A DNA stretch of 64,000 nucleotides from Cylindrobasidium torrendii FP15055 ss-10 (taxonomy: Eukaryota > Basidiomycota > Agaricomycetes > Agaricales > Physalacriaceae). Shown here in pieces: positions 23,734 through 37,232 of this stretch. The translations under genes and the position numbers were made by a program. The DNA lies in the NCBI GenBank assembly GCA_000934385.1, contig KN880522.1, positions 26,301-90,300 on the forward strand. Reading direction: 5' to 3'. Position 1 is the stretch's first letter. Each line of letters begins with the position of its first letter. The notes under the pieces were generated by a model. It searched no databases. It was given only the letters and a program-made list of their open reading frames with translations, and was not told the DNA's origin.

Positions 23734-25064
23734 ATGGCTCGGTTCCAATTGATGGCGTTCTTTTCATCCACCATGAACCGATTGGTGTACCGTCGAGTCT
23801 GCAACGCAAACTTGGCCACAGGGTGTATGCTTAGCGGGCCGAAACTATCCAACATTGCGTTACGCACCTATGCTACCCACCGCGATAATCTCTCGGAATC
23901 ATTGGACACCCAACGTCCCGGCGGGCGCGGCTCAAACCCGTCAGTGGGGCCATTTGCACTCGGAGGGACCTCTGCGTTTCGTGCAGAGAAGGTTCAGGAC
24001 TGGTCTGACTTGAGTGTTGGTGGGAAAGGTGCGTCATGCTTGGACTATGGTTGAAGAGTAAACTGAAGTGTTGTCAAGTGAAGCGCGCGACGGCGCGCAC
24101 ATCCAATCTTGCTGTGATTCTTTTCGGTGCCGGACTATCTGCGGTGCTTGCATACGTCCTCACCACGGAATTGTACTCAAGGAACTCGCCCACGGTGTTG
24201 CATGAGGAGGCATGTGAGCGAATTCGGAAATCTCCCAAGGTCAGGCAGCGGTCAGGCGCACTTTACAGACAGCACCTAACACAGAATCGTAGGTTGCAAA
24301 ATACCTTCATGGTCCATTGACGTTCTACAACACCCCTACTTCCGTTGACCGGCCCCGCTCGCGCATGAGCAGTCATCAAGTTGCATCCGACGTTGTGTTC
24401 GATGCAAACGGCCGGCCGCATATGTTCCTCAACATGTACATCCAAGGACAGCTTCCCCCAGAGGACGGAGCACCTCATTCTGACAACTACTTCGACGCAG
24501 CCAGCGCCTGGGTGGGAAACAAAATCTCAGGCCTGCCAGAAATGACCTCGGATGGAATCTCGGAATGGGCCAAACTGAAGGCGCACAACGTCTCGCAACG
24601 GTCACGGGAGACCTTTAGGTACTTGACAGGCGCACCGCTGCCGCCGCCGGTCCCAACACAGCAAACTCAATCCCAAAATGCAACGGAAAAGCCTAGTCGG
24701 GCATGGCAAATTGCTGGAGTTTTCTCGTCCATGCGACAGAAAGTTCAAGCAGCGGCTGAGCCCGCTAAGGGCACAGTCTTCACGGATGGAGAAGTACATG
24801 CCGAGTTGGTTATGGTGCGTACTTTGCCATGAATCATGTCGTTATGTTCTCACAATACTCTAGAACAACGAAGGCAACTACGTCTTCCGATACCTCTTCG
24901 TGGACATTCCCAGTACGCTACATACGCTCCGAATTCGATTTGAACACTAATGGCATTCAGACACACATGATCCCCGCCACCTTCGCGTCTGGGTCGAACG
25001 CATCCGGGGTGTACCAGAGGACCAACAAGTCCCTCGTTTCCATCGGGAGCAGCAGAGCGCGTAG
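23734..25064 (+). CDS. TIM21: TIM23-complex subunit Tim21
   Basis: Mitochondrial inner-membrane protein that links the TOM and TIM23 translocases and passes precursors to respiratory-chain assembly. The N-terminus is Arg-rich, Ser-rich and low in acidic residues (TMNRLVYRRVCNANLATG), as for a matrix-targeting presequence. One transmembrane segment follows (AVILFGAGLSAVLAYVLTTE). Next is the Tim21 signature LYSRNSPTVLHEEACERI, then GPLTFYNTPTSVDRPRSR. The intermembrane-space domain continues to DGEVHAELVM and, after an intron, EGNYVFRYLFVDIP. Between them lies a low-complexity Pro/Gln insertion (PPPVPTQQTQSQN). The last exon reads THDPRHLRVWVERIRG and stops at 25064. It is convergent with VMA7, with 108 bp between stop codons. 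Confidence 0.92.
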
Positions 25065-25172
25065 TTGTACCGCAATGTATCATTAATCAGTATCTTACAG
25101 TTGACTATTGCTATTGACATGTCCATCTCCACAACGTGCATTGGAAGGGGTATCGAAATCCACACAGCCTGC

Positions 25173-25723
25173 TTACTCGCCGAAAAGTTTCTGCACGCGC
25201 TTCAAAACGGAGTCCTTGGAAGGGTCTTCCATATATGAGTGTCTGAGGAAATGCAATGGGCTCGAAAGGCATACCATACGGATGGTCCTTGGATGGTATC
25301 TCGAGGAGGGCAGGGAAGGCTTGCTGGTACTTGTCAACCGTAGGACGGATCTTCTCTGCAATCTAGGGGAAATATAAGAGGCGTGAGCACAATATTGGGC
25401 TGTGGATATACGTGTTGGTTGATCAAGAGGATGGCAATGTCCTTGCGCTCGGTGAACTCTTGGAAGGCAGACTCAATGGCCGACACCGTGGTTTCTATAT
25501 CTATTCAGCCGACACTCTAATGGATTGCTTGGGACGCACTGGAGTCAACGACGAGAAAGTTCTTCTTCTGCTTGTCATTAATGTGGCCTATGCCTGCTAG
25601 GAGTAGACCAGTGATAGAGTCCTGGGCCACGCATGAGCGCGATATAACAATCCTAAAACATGTCGGACTCACCTCATCTCCAATGACCGCGAGTAGGTTG
25701 CGGTCCTTGAATGTCGTCGCCAT
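25173..25723 (-). CDS. VMA7: V-type ATPase subunit F
   Basis: Stalk subunit of the V1 sector of the vacuolar proton pump. The start is [17 protein letters not shown] at 25723. After an intron come [20 protein letters not shown] and NFLVVDSS. A third exon gives [20 protein letters not shown] then ILLINQH. The last exon has [40 protein letters not shown] and ends KLFGE with a TAA. All are conserved subunit F blocks, and the length of about 120 residues is normal. The start codon is only 62 bp from that of the divergent Ecdysoneless gene. Confidence 0.95.
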
Positions 25724-25785
25724 CGTGGTTGCAAGTCAAGCCGTGCCTGCCGATAATTCCTGAAGCATTCTGTCCTCTGACTACC
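25724..25785. promoter_or_regulatory. compact bidirectional promoter VMA7 / Ecdysoneless
   Basis: Only 62 bp separate the two divergent start codons, so the core promoters and leaders of the two genes must overlap. Confidence 0.6.
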
Positions 25786-28711
<2,926 letters not shown>

Positions 28712-28939
28712 GTGATGTATCAGTGGCAATTCAAATTCACAGTCCTACTGTAGTTCTATTTCTATTCCGACAGACTGTTCCACTCTGACTGGACTTACAG
28801 TAGTGGCCTCAACCACCGGGACTTCTAAGGCTAGCGGTTAGGGGACTGTCACGCCCTCACTTTGTGACTTTGCATTAAGTACTGTTCAATCGTCACGTGC
28901 TCACGCATCTCTCTCCTTCAACGACGACCCCCTGTAATA

Positions 28940-30669
28940 ATGAAAGTTTTTTCAGCAGCCGAAAGGCCTGGTAAGTGCTACGAGAAATATTCTCGTATAG
29001 GCGATAAGTTTTATGACTCTGCATTAGGACCAGTATCCGAGGAAATGCATGAGATGGACGAGAAAACTCGAGCTTATGAAGAAATCATTCGCGAAATCAA
29101 GTCCAAGCGCAACGAGAAGACGACGATTTGCCGGAAGGTTCCCCTCGAGATACTCTGCCAAATACTCTCACAGGCCGCAACGACCATCGCCCCTGACATA
29201 TACATTCATGGAGACCAACTCTCTTATGTGTCGCACAACGCCCTTGTTAGGCTGGCATCTGTGTGCCGCCACTTCCGCCAGGCTCTGCTTGGGCATGCCA
29301 AAGTATGGGGCGACTTCATTTCAAAGGCTCAGCTGGGTGGAACAGAGAACAACTCAAGCGCGCTGACGAAAGAAATGCTCGAATCCGGTGCCATATACAT
29401 GGAGTCCCTTATGAAGGCTCCCCAATGCGCGAAATCTTCTTCGACGTATTGGCCAGAACAAAACGCTTGGAGGAAGTTAACATTCAAGGGATCGAGCAAG
29501 ACATTCGGAAAGTTGGGCAGTTACTGTCAGAACCCACTCCTGTGCTCCGTCTTTTGTTCCTGCACGTTCAAAGGCAGTACACCGCGGGCCATAATCAGCC
29601 ACCTTTCAAACTCCCCACAGATGCTCTCATGGGTGCCCCAAACCTTCGTCGGCTGAGCCTCAAACTCTGTGGTATACCATGGCTGAGCGCTACCTTCCCG
29701 AAGATGACCCATTTAGAGGTTTCCGACCCTCCGGAGACGGTGCTCGAGCCATGGACTGCCATTTTAGATGCATTGCGGACCATGCCTCTCCTCGAATCTT
29801 TGATACTCAAAGACACCTGCGATGCTACCGCAGTGGACGTGGACGCGTCGACACTCCGGCTGGAAAGGTTGGCCTATCTGGAACTTTCTTTCACCACCAC
29901 CGTTTTCTCGTGTTTCTTCAAACATTTGTCGTTCCCTGCCCTCAAAAGATTTAGCCTTATCCTCGAGGGTCCCGACTTTCACCCCGCCGTCGCGGCCCTC
30001 AAGGCCGTCTCGGCTCATTCGATGGACATGCTCAACGTCTTTGAGCCAACATTGTACATCAGACGAAGATATTCTCAGGAGCTCCCAGCAGTAGTTATTT
30101 CGTCCGCACCTGATGACAATGCTCCATTCAAAATGCAGCTCACGGTGACGGGAAGCGACGCTGGACTTGGGCGGTCTCCCGCGTACATGACCATGCTGCA
30201 GACGATAGGCGACGCTCTGCCACTCCCTCAAGTCCGCTTCCTTCACGTGACTGCTGGCTACGAAGAGATTACTGGTCCAGGGTTTGCCATCCTCAATCGC
30301 TGCGCACAGCTGCACGAAATTCACCTAGCCGGCCTATATGGGATGCACTATCTGTTCGACGCACTTCAGTCGGTCGACGCGGTTGCGAGTCCACACAATG
30401 GGCGAGACAATCCGACTGTAGTGTTCCCGAATCTGGAGAAAATGGTGATATCTGAGGGCAACTTCGTAGGACCATGTAGGGCATGGACCATCGAAGAGAT
30501 GTTGGCTAGGCGTGCGGATATGGAGTTGCCTATCCTGAAGCTCGATTTAATCAAGTGCAGGAATTTGAGAAATAAAGAGGTGCTGGGAATGGAAGAATAT
30601 ACCCAGGTGAATTGGAATGGCTACGAGTACTTGGACAAAGACGGAGACGACTCGGACTCCGTGTACTAG
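28940..30669 (+). pseudogene. F-box/LRR-like paralogue A, single frameshift
   Basis: First of three tandem paralogues. Exon 1 (MKVFSAAERPG) is joined by an intron with a gtaagtgct donor to PVSEEMHEMDEKTRAYEEII. An F-box-like segment follows: EKTTICRKVPLEILCQILSQ, then LVRLASVCRHFRQALLGHAK. At about 29312-29325 it lacks one base relative to paralogue B, moving the rest into another frame, which then stays open to 30669 (NREQLKRADERNARIRCH, PKMTHLEVSDPPETVLEPW, RSPAYMTMLQTIGDALPLPQ). The LRR-like body matches B and C. F-box proteins recruit substrates to SCF ubiquitin ligases; the substrate here is unknown. A sequencing error could mimic the lesion. Confidence 0.72.
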
Positions 30670-30689
30670 GCGCTCCGTTTCATGAGATA

Positions 30690-30865
30690 ATGTATGAGTC
30701 TTTATTTTCGCACGAATGCTACGGACTTATCTCGCGGCTTCAACTATGTACTTATATAGAGTGCAGTAGCTGTATTAACCGGCCACGCTAAGCCTTCCAA
30801 AGCCGATCGTGATGATGACACGCGCGCGACGCTCCTTCACTCTACCAACACACAGTGACACTTCT
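30690..30865 (+). repeat. duplicated AP-3 sigma upstream fragment
   Basis: This spacer matches the region before the AP-3 sigma gene (about 34838-34975). Shared words include GAATGCTA.GGA.., CAACTATGTA/CGACTATGTA and GATCGT.ATGATGAC.CGC, followed by CGCGACGCTCCTTCACTCT. It stops short of the AP-3 start codon, after which F-box-type leader sequence resumes. It marks a duplication junction. Confidence 0.75.
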
Positions 30866-30959
30866 ACACACTTTCGATTTGGGTCACCATTTGGCACTGC
30901 CTAATCGCATCGTGCCCGCACATCTACCTCCTTCAACCTGCGACGAGCTCCCTGTAACA

Positions 30960-32857
30960 ATGAAACCCACTTGGCAAGCAGCTGAAATGCCTGGTAAGTG
31001 CTACAACGTCAACTGGCCATAATTGTCGTACATAACTCTGGCTTAGAGCCAATATCTGGTGAAATGTATGCGATAGACGAAAAAATTCGGACCTATGAAG
31101 ATATCATTCGCGCGCTAAAGTCAGAGCGCAACGAGAAGACAACGATATGCCGCAAGATCCCCTTTGAGATACTCTGCCAAATTCTCACGCAGGCTGCGAT
31201 GGCTGCTGACGACAGCAAAAACGTTTTTAAACTTCAATCGTCTTATGTGTCATTCATGGACCTCGTCAAGCTAACATCTGTGTGCCGTCACTTCCGCCAG
31301 GCTCTACTTGGGGATCCCACGGTATGGGGTGACTTCTTCTTTGAAGGCTCTGCAGCCTGGAACAAAGAACAACTCAAGCGCGCCGATGAAAGAAACACCC
31401 TAATCCGGTGCTATGCGCACAGCGTCCTTCTAGAAAGCTCTTCGATGCGCAAAATCTTCTTCGACGTACTGTCCAGAACAAGACGCTAGGAGGAAGTCAA
31501 GATTGAAGCGAACGAGCATGACATACAAAAAATAGGGCAGCGTCTGTTGGAACCAACTCCCGCGCTCCGTTCTTTGTCCCTCCGTGTTCGAGAGAGTTCG
31601 ACTTATGGTGACATCGACGTATTCGCTAGCTCTGAACAAACATTCGTCGAACTCCCCGCAGGCGCTCTCATGAGTGCCCCAAGCCTTCGGAGGCTAAGTC
31701 TCAATTTCTGCGGCATATCATGGCTGGCTGCTACCTTCCCGAAGATGACCCATTTGGAGGTTGCCGACCCTCCGGAGACGATGCGAGAACCATGGCCCAT
31801 TATGCTAGAAGCACTGCGGTCCATGCCATTCCTTGAATCTCTAATACTGAAAAACGCCTGCGGTGTCAACACATTGGACGTGGATGCAGATGTGTCGATA
31901 CTTCGGTTGGAAAAGTTGTCCGTGCTGAAACTTTCTTGCACGGTCGCTGTCTTCTCGCACTTCCTCAGATATTTGTCGTTCACTGGTCTTACAAGATTCA
32001 GCCTCATCCTCGATGGCCCCGACTTTCACCCTGCTGTTGCGGCTCTCCAGGCCATCTCGGTTCATTCTATGGACATGCTCGACGTCTTCAGGCCGACATT
32101 GTACATCAAGCGTATGAATCCCCAGCACCTCCCAGGAGTGGTCATAGCGTCAGGACCCAATCCTGCTGTATACGAGCTGCAGTTCAAGGTAACGGGGAGC
32201 GACGCTGGAGTCGGGCGGTCTCGCGGGTATATGACCATGCTGCAGACGATAGGCCACGCTCTTCCGCTCCCTCAAGTCCACTATCTTCATTTGACCAATG
32301 GGCACGAGGAGATTACCGGTCCGAAATTCGCAGTCCTCAACCGTTGTGTGCGGCTACATGAAATTCAGCTAATTGGCCTTTATGGGATGCGATACTTGTT
32401 CAACGCGCTTGAATCAGTCGAAGTGCTCGAGCATCCAGGGATTGGGCAGAAGAAGCCGACCATGATGTTCCCGTTGCTCAAAAAAATGGTAATATCTGCG
32501 GCCGATTTTGCAGGAGATTGCAATGCGGAAACCGTGCGAGGGGCATTAGCCAAGCGCGCGAAGATGAATTTGCCCATCAAGGAGCTCCATCTGAAGACGT
32601 GCTCGAATTTGAGCGAAATAGATGTGACGAAGATGGAACCGCATACTCAGGTGAACTGGGACGGCGACGAGTACTTTGAGGCAGATGAAGACGAAGACGA
32701 AGACAGTCTGTACGGCTCTGATAATTCTTATGATGCACTCGGTATCAGTGAAGAACAATGGAAAGGCACTGAGACGTTGAGTGATATGTCTGCAAAAATT
32801 CAGAGTCCTATTGTAAAGAAAGAAAGTGATCTATGCCTACACATTGCTTTGCTATGA
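30960..32857 (+). pseudogene. F-box/LRR-like paralogue B, nonsense codon and chimeric tail
   Basis: Same structure as paralogue A: exon 1 MKPTWQAAEMPG, a homologous first intron, then PISGEMYAIDEKIRTYEDI and the F-box-like EKTTICRKIPFEILCQILTQ with LTSVCRHFRQALLGDPTVWG. A TAG at 31487-31489 stands where A and C have TTG (Leu); the same frame otherwise stays open to 32857. The LRR-like body contains PKMTHLEVADPPETMREPW and SRGYMTMLQTIGHALPLPQ. The C-terminus departs from C after an acidic run: the last 42 codons (DALGISEEQWKG onward) come from the Ecdysoneless gene 3' end. A truncated F-box-only peptide could still be made. The lesion awaits confirmation. Confidence 0.72.
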
Positions 32858-32945
32858 CTGGACTCACAATAGTGGCCTCAACGGCGGATTAATTTGTCAC
32901 ACTTTGCATCTGCTTTGCATTGCTGTGTAATCGTCACGTGCGAAG
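32732..32945 (+). repeat. Ecdysoneless 3'-end remnant fused to paralogue B
   Basis: 32732-32770 nearly matches codons for DALGISEEQW of Ecdysoneless (28131-28170). It is joined directly to sequence like the Ecdysoneless stop region and downstream spacer: TGAGTGAT.TGT, AGTCCTA.TGTA, TGACTGGACT.ACA.TAGTGGCCTC and ATCGTCACGTGC, matching about 28708-28900. About 0.54 kb of the original between these parts is missing. Confidence 0.8.
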
Positions 32946-32983
32946 TATCCGTCGCCTTCCACCTGCGACGATCTCCTGTAACA

Positions 32984-34786
32984 ATGGAATATTTTCCGGC
33001 AGCCAGAATACCTGGTTAGTGCTAAAAGAAATATCTTGTGTGACCCATAATAATCATAACTAGCGCCAATATCGAGTGAAATGCACGATATAGACGAGAA
33101 AATTCGAACTTATGAAGAGACCATTCGCACGCTAAAGTCAGAGCGCAACGAGAAGACAACGATTTGTCGAAAGGTTCCCCTCGAAATACTCTGCCAGATG
33201 CTTTTCCAGGCCGCGGTGACCACTACTCTTGACAAACACGTTGCTGGAGTTCAAACCTCTTATGTGTCGCACACAACCCTCGTCAAGCTGACATCTGTGT
33301 GCCGCCATTTCCGCCAGGCTCTGCTTGGGGATCCCAAGCATGGGGCGACTTCTTTTTCGAGGGCTCTGCAACCCAATGGAATAGAGAACAGCTCAAGCGC
33401 GCAGACGAAAGAAACAGTCAAATCCGGTGCTATATGCCAAGACCCTTTTTTAACAGCTCCTCGATGCGCGAAATCTTTTTCGACGTATTGTCCAGAACAG
33501 GACGCTTGGAGGAAGTCGAGGTCGAAGGGACCGAGCTGGACATACAGAAAATCGGGCAGCTCCTGTTGGAACCGACTCCCGCGCTCCGTTCTTTGTCCCT
33601 CCGTGTTCGAGAGACTTCTACGTATGCTGGTATCTACCTTTACTCTATGGGCCTTGATCAGACCCCCGTCAAGCTCCCCGCAGGTGCTCTCATGAGTGCC
33701 CCGAGCCTTCATCGGCTGAGCCTCAATTCCTGTGGTATACCATGGCTGAGCGCTACCTTCCCGAAGATGACCCATTTAGAGGTTGCCGACCCTCCAGAGA
33801 CAATGCTCGAGCCATGGCCTGTCATCTTAGATGCGCTGCGGTCCATGCCTCTCCTTGAATCCTTGATACTCAAAAGCACCTGCGTCGATGCCAACGCAGC
33901 GGACGCGGATGCGTCGATACTCCGATTGGAAAGGTTGGCCGTGCTGAAACTTTCTTGCACCGTGACCGTCTTCTCTGGCTTCTTCAGATGTTTGTCATTC
34001 CCTGCTCTCACGAGGTTCAGCCTCAGCCTTGACGGCCCCGACTTCCACCCCGCCGTTGCCGCTCTGCAGGCCGCCTCCGTTCATTCTATGGACATGCTCG
34101 ATGTCTTCAAGCCGACGTTGTACATCAAGCGCATGAACTCTCAACACACTCCAGCAGTGATCATTGCGTCGGCACCTCATCACACTGCCCCGTTCGAATT
34201 ACAGCTCATGGTGACGGGGGGTGATGCTGGGATTGGGCGGTCTCGCGGGTATATGACCATGCTGCAGACGATAGGCCACGCTCTTCCACTCCCACAAGTC
34301 CGCGCTCTTCATTTGACTACTGGGTACGAGGAGATCACTGGCCCAAGATTTGCCATCCTCAACCGCTGTGTGCGGCTGCATGAAATTCACCTAATCGGCC
34401 TTCATGCAATGAGCCATTTGTTCAACGCACTGGAGTCAGTCAAGATGGTCAAGGATCCAAAGAGTGGACAAAAGAAGCCGACAATCGTGTTCCCGTATCT
34501 GCAGAAAATGGTGATATCTGCGGCCGATTTTGCAGGGGAATGTGATGCGGACACCGTCCGAGGGACATTGGCCAAGCGCGCGAAGATGAAATTGCCTATC
34601 AAGGAGCTCCATCTAGACGTGTGCTCGAATTTGAGCAGGGAAGATGTGAAGAAAATGGAAGCATATACCGAGGTGCATTGGGATGGGGACGAGTACTTTG
34701 ACGAAGACGAAGACGAGGACGAAGACAGTATGTACGGCTCGAACTATTCTGATGATGGATACTATCATGGACGTGGCTATTACTAA
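32984..34786 (+). pseudogene. F-box/LRR-like paralogue C, single frameshift
   Basis: Third tandem paralogue, closest to B. Exon 1 (MEYFPAARIPG) is followed by an intron with a gttagt donor, then PISSEMHDIDEKIRTYEETI and the F-box-like EKTTICRKVPLEILCQMLFQ with LTSVCRHFRQALLGDPK. At about 33333-33341 one base is missing relative to B (ATCCCAAGCATGG versus ATCCCACGGTATGG). The remainder is open in the new frame to 34786 (PKMTHLEVADPPETMLEPW, SRGYMTMLQTIGHALPLPQ, HWDGDEYFDEDEDEDEDSMY). The acidic tail ends in a Gly/Tyr motif (YHGRGYY), probably the ancestral C-terminus. A sequencing error is an alternative explanation. Confidence 0.72.
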
Positions 34787-35010
34787 AATGCTGAATTCCC
34801 TAAATCGTAACTTGACTAAACCTGCATTAGTTCGAATTCCTTTATTCCTTATCTTTTCTGAATGCTATGGATCTATACTGCACCTTCGACTATGTATGTA
34901 GCTGTATATTTGACAGTCATGCTGCTTCGAGCTCGATCGTAATGATGACGCGCCCGCGACGCTCCTTCACTCTCAACTTCCAACTTCCATTATCATTTAT
35001 CACTCATTCG

Positions 35011-35783
35011 ATGATCCACGCAGTTCTAATCTGTCAGCGGTTGCCAATAAAGACTACTGGAATGCTTACCGCAAGGAACAGTCAACACCTCAGGCGTGCC
35101 CCGCCTCACCAAGTTCTATTCTCCATTGCAACAATCCTCGCAAAGTGTTGTCCAGAAGATATTCAGTCTCATCTGTAATCGGCCATCTGGACTTTGTAAC
35201 TTTCTAGATGCGCCTGAACTTGATACATTTCTGGGCACGGAGGACGAGCGCTGGCGTGTTGTGTACCGCAACTACGCAACACTCTACTTCGTATTTGTCG
35301 TCGACTCTTCGGAGAGTGAGTTGGGCATATTGGATTTGATTCAGGTACGTGCACCTATGCATCGTTCAAGACCTATACGCTGAGATAAATGTAGGTATTT
35401 GTTGAATCTCTGGATCGCACATTCGAGAACGTATGCGAACTTGACTTGGTATTCCATTTCGACGAGGTATTTGTTCGAGACTGTTTGTGGATCCTTCCTC
35501 ACACGTCGTTGTAGGCACACCACATCCTGGCTGAAGTGATACAAGGCGGGGTAGTGATAGAGACGAATGTGGACGAGATTGACCGTGCCGGTGCGGTCTA
35601 GCACTCACCCCTTCGTCCAATTTGACCTAACACATGAGTTCAGCGCAACGATTAGCAAAAGCGCGACAAGAATCTTTCGCCTCCGCCAACCCGCTTTCTC
35701 TCGGAGCAGGATTTGCAGGTGCACGGGCGACGAAGAGTCCTCTAGAGTGGTTTGGGAAGCTCACCGGAGGAGCAATGCGTTGA
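35011..35783 (+). CDS. APS3: AP-3 adaptor complex sigma subunit
   Basis: Small subunit of the AP-3 clathrin-associated adaptor that sorts cargo to vacuole/lysosome. Exon 1 MIHAVLI joins, through an intron splitting a Phe codon, to NTSGVPRLTKFYSPLQQSSQ. Family blocks follow: WRVVYRNYATLYFVFVVDSS, ESELGILDLIQ, VFVESLDRTFENVCELDLVF and HFDE. Later exons give AHHILAEVIQGGVVIETNVD then EIDRA. The last exon (AQRLAKARQESFASANPLSL, GKLTGGAMR) ends at 35783. Length of about 190 residues fits sigma-3, and the LILDLI/ENVCELD pattern separates it from sigma-1 and sigma-2. A copy of its upstream region lies at 30690-30865. Confidence 0.93.
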
Positions 35784-35896
35784 TTCATACCGCCCCATGT
35801 ATGTTGAGCTGTTATGTCTACGCATGCTATTCTGTTCTTGAGACTCATGATGGACAGACAGCGTGCAATATCGGACTCTGCCCAACCACTTGTCAT

Positions 35897-35968
35897 GGCC
35901 GCCTGGCGAAATGGCATCGCGTCTGACTACGAATCAGGAGATTGCAGGTTCGACCCCTGCGGTGGTCA
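35897..35968 (+). tRNA. tRNA-Arg (ACG), second identical copy
   Basis: Base-for-base identical to the gene at 23526-23597 over all 72 nt and on the same strand, with unrelated flanks except for a shared CATGG/TCATT border. It carries anticodon ACG and no intron, and lies just after AP-3 sigma. Confidence 0.95.
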
Positions 35969-36120
35969 TTTTGCTGTGTGAAGGCTCAATTTTTATTGAA
36001 AGCTTGCGCTTGAGCTGCTTTCCCCAGAAAATGTGCTGTATCAAAATCATTTTTTAAGCCTGAGTGAGCGAAAGGAAGGCGTCTTCAAAATACATAAGCG
36101 TGCATGGAGCCTATAGGATA

Positions 36121-36219
36121 GCCTGCCTAGCTCAATCGGATAGAGCGTCAGACTTTTAAGGCAGGTCTAACCACTTGAAAACCATCTGAAGGCTGCGGGT
36201 TCGACCCCCGCGGTGGGCT
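36121..36219 (+). tRNA. tRNA-Lys (TTT) with intron
   Basis: The acceptor stem GCCTGCC pairs with GGTGGGC. The D arm is GCTCAATCGGATAGAGC and the T arm GCGGGTTCGACCCCCGC. The anticodon stem TCAGA/TCTGA encloses CTTTTAA, with a 25-nt intron (about 36159-36183) at the canonical position between bases 37 and 38. The discriminator base is T, less usual than A or G. Confidence 0.92.
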
Positions 36220-37232
36220 AGATACTTTTTATCTGTTGTGTCAAGCTTATGATCACATTTTATCTCCCCAAATGATCTGGCTTGGGTGGCACCCGTGAGA
36301 CTTGAGTCTGAAGTAGGGCGGCGGACCTATGCTCCCCGGGGGCACAGTACCGGTACCGTACCTATACCCAATTTAGGGGGGTGTACCGTACTGTTACTGT
36401 TACTGATGGGGACATATTGTGCTCCTTGAGGATAAGTATGTACAGTACAGTACCGACCCTTTCTAAATTAAACACTATGCTTGGTAAAGCTTGTAGTAAC
36501 TCCATTGCCTGACCATTAAAATATCTCCAAATACTTCACATGAAGGTCCCCCAGAGCAAAGAAGCGACGAGCAACGCAAAGGGGGATAGCCTAGCAGCAA
36601 TATTGTGTACGGTCAGAGGTTGTGGGGGATTGTTATTGTAGATACCCTGAAATATCACCTCAAAATGGCTGTGCTTCGTTATTCACGGTTAGATGGTAAC
36701 ACTCAACTCAAATCCATAGCGTCAATACTTTCTTTTATTGTTTCACCCGTTAATTATGATACCTGGGGGAAAATTTCTATGCATATGTACTCGTAGAGGG
36801 AAGGTCGGCAGACAAAATAGATACACGTAACGTATGTCCATGGAGGGCGTGGGTAGTATGAATACACAGTAACAAAACGCGACGAGGAAAGAGCAGGCAG
36901 GCGAGACGAAACGGCGGTGTGGTAGTGGGTAAATAAAATGTACGGGGACGCATAGAACAACATGTAAAGGAGACGCATGTACACGTGGACTCTATGTGCG
37001 TGCATAGGGAGGAGGGGGAGGGAGGGGTGGTATAAGCAGAAATTGTGACAAGGGAAGCATGCAAAAGGGACCACCGGCAGAAGACCCAACAAGAACAGAA
37101 GAAACATTACCAAAAATAAAAAAAGTATAATATACGGGCCAAAGGGTATGACGAAAAGAGCGCATCAAAGCTGGGATGGGCGGAAGGCATGCGGCTCTAT
37201 AGCAGTCTACACTGCAGCACAATCCGACTCCA
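36220..37232. other. intergenic stretch, no gene seen
   Basis: About 1 kb with no supported coding region. 36340-36450 is rich in GTAC/GGTACC words in direct and inverted orientation (GTACCGGTACCGTACC, TACAGTACAGTACCG). The right part contains pyrimidine- and purine-rich strings and probably the SRPK 3' untranslated region. Confidence 0.4.

Noticed and set aside
29312..33341. Programmed frameshift in the F-box paralogues
   Set aside because: The shift sites in A and C are at different positions with no shared slippery sequence, and B is in frame there, so independent lesions are simpler.
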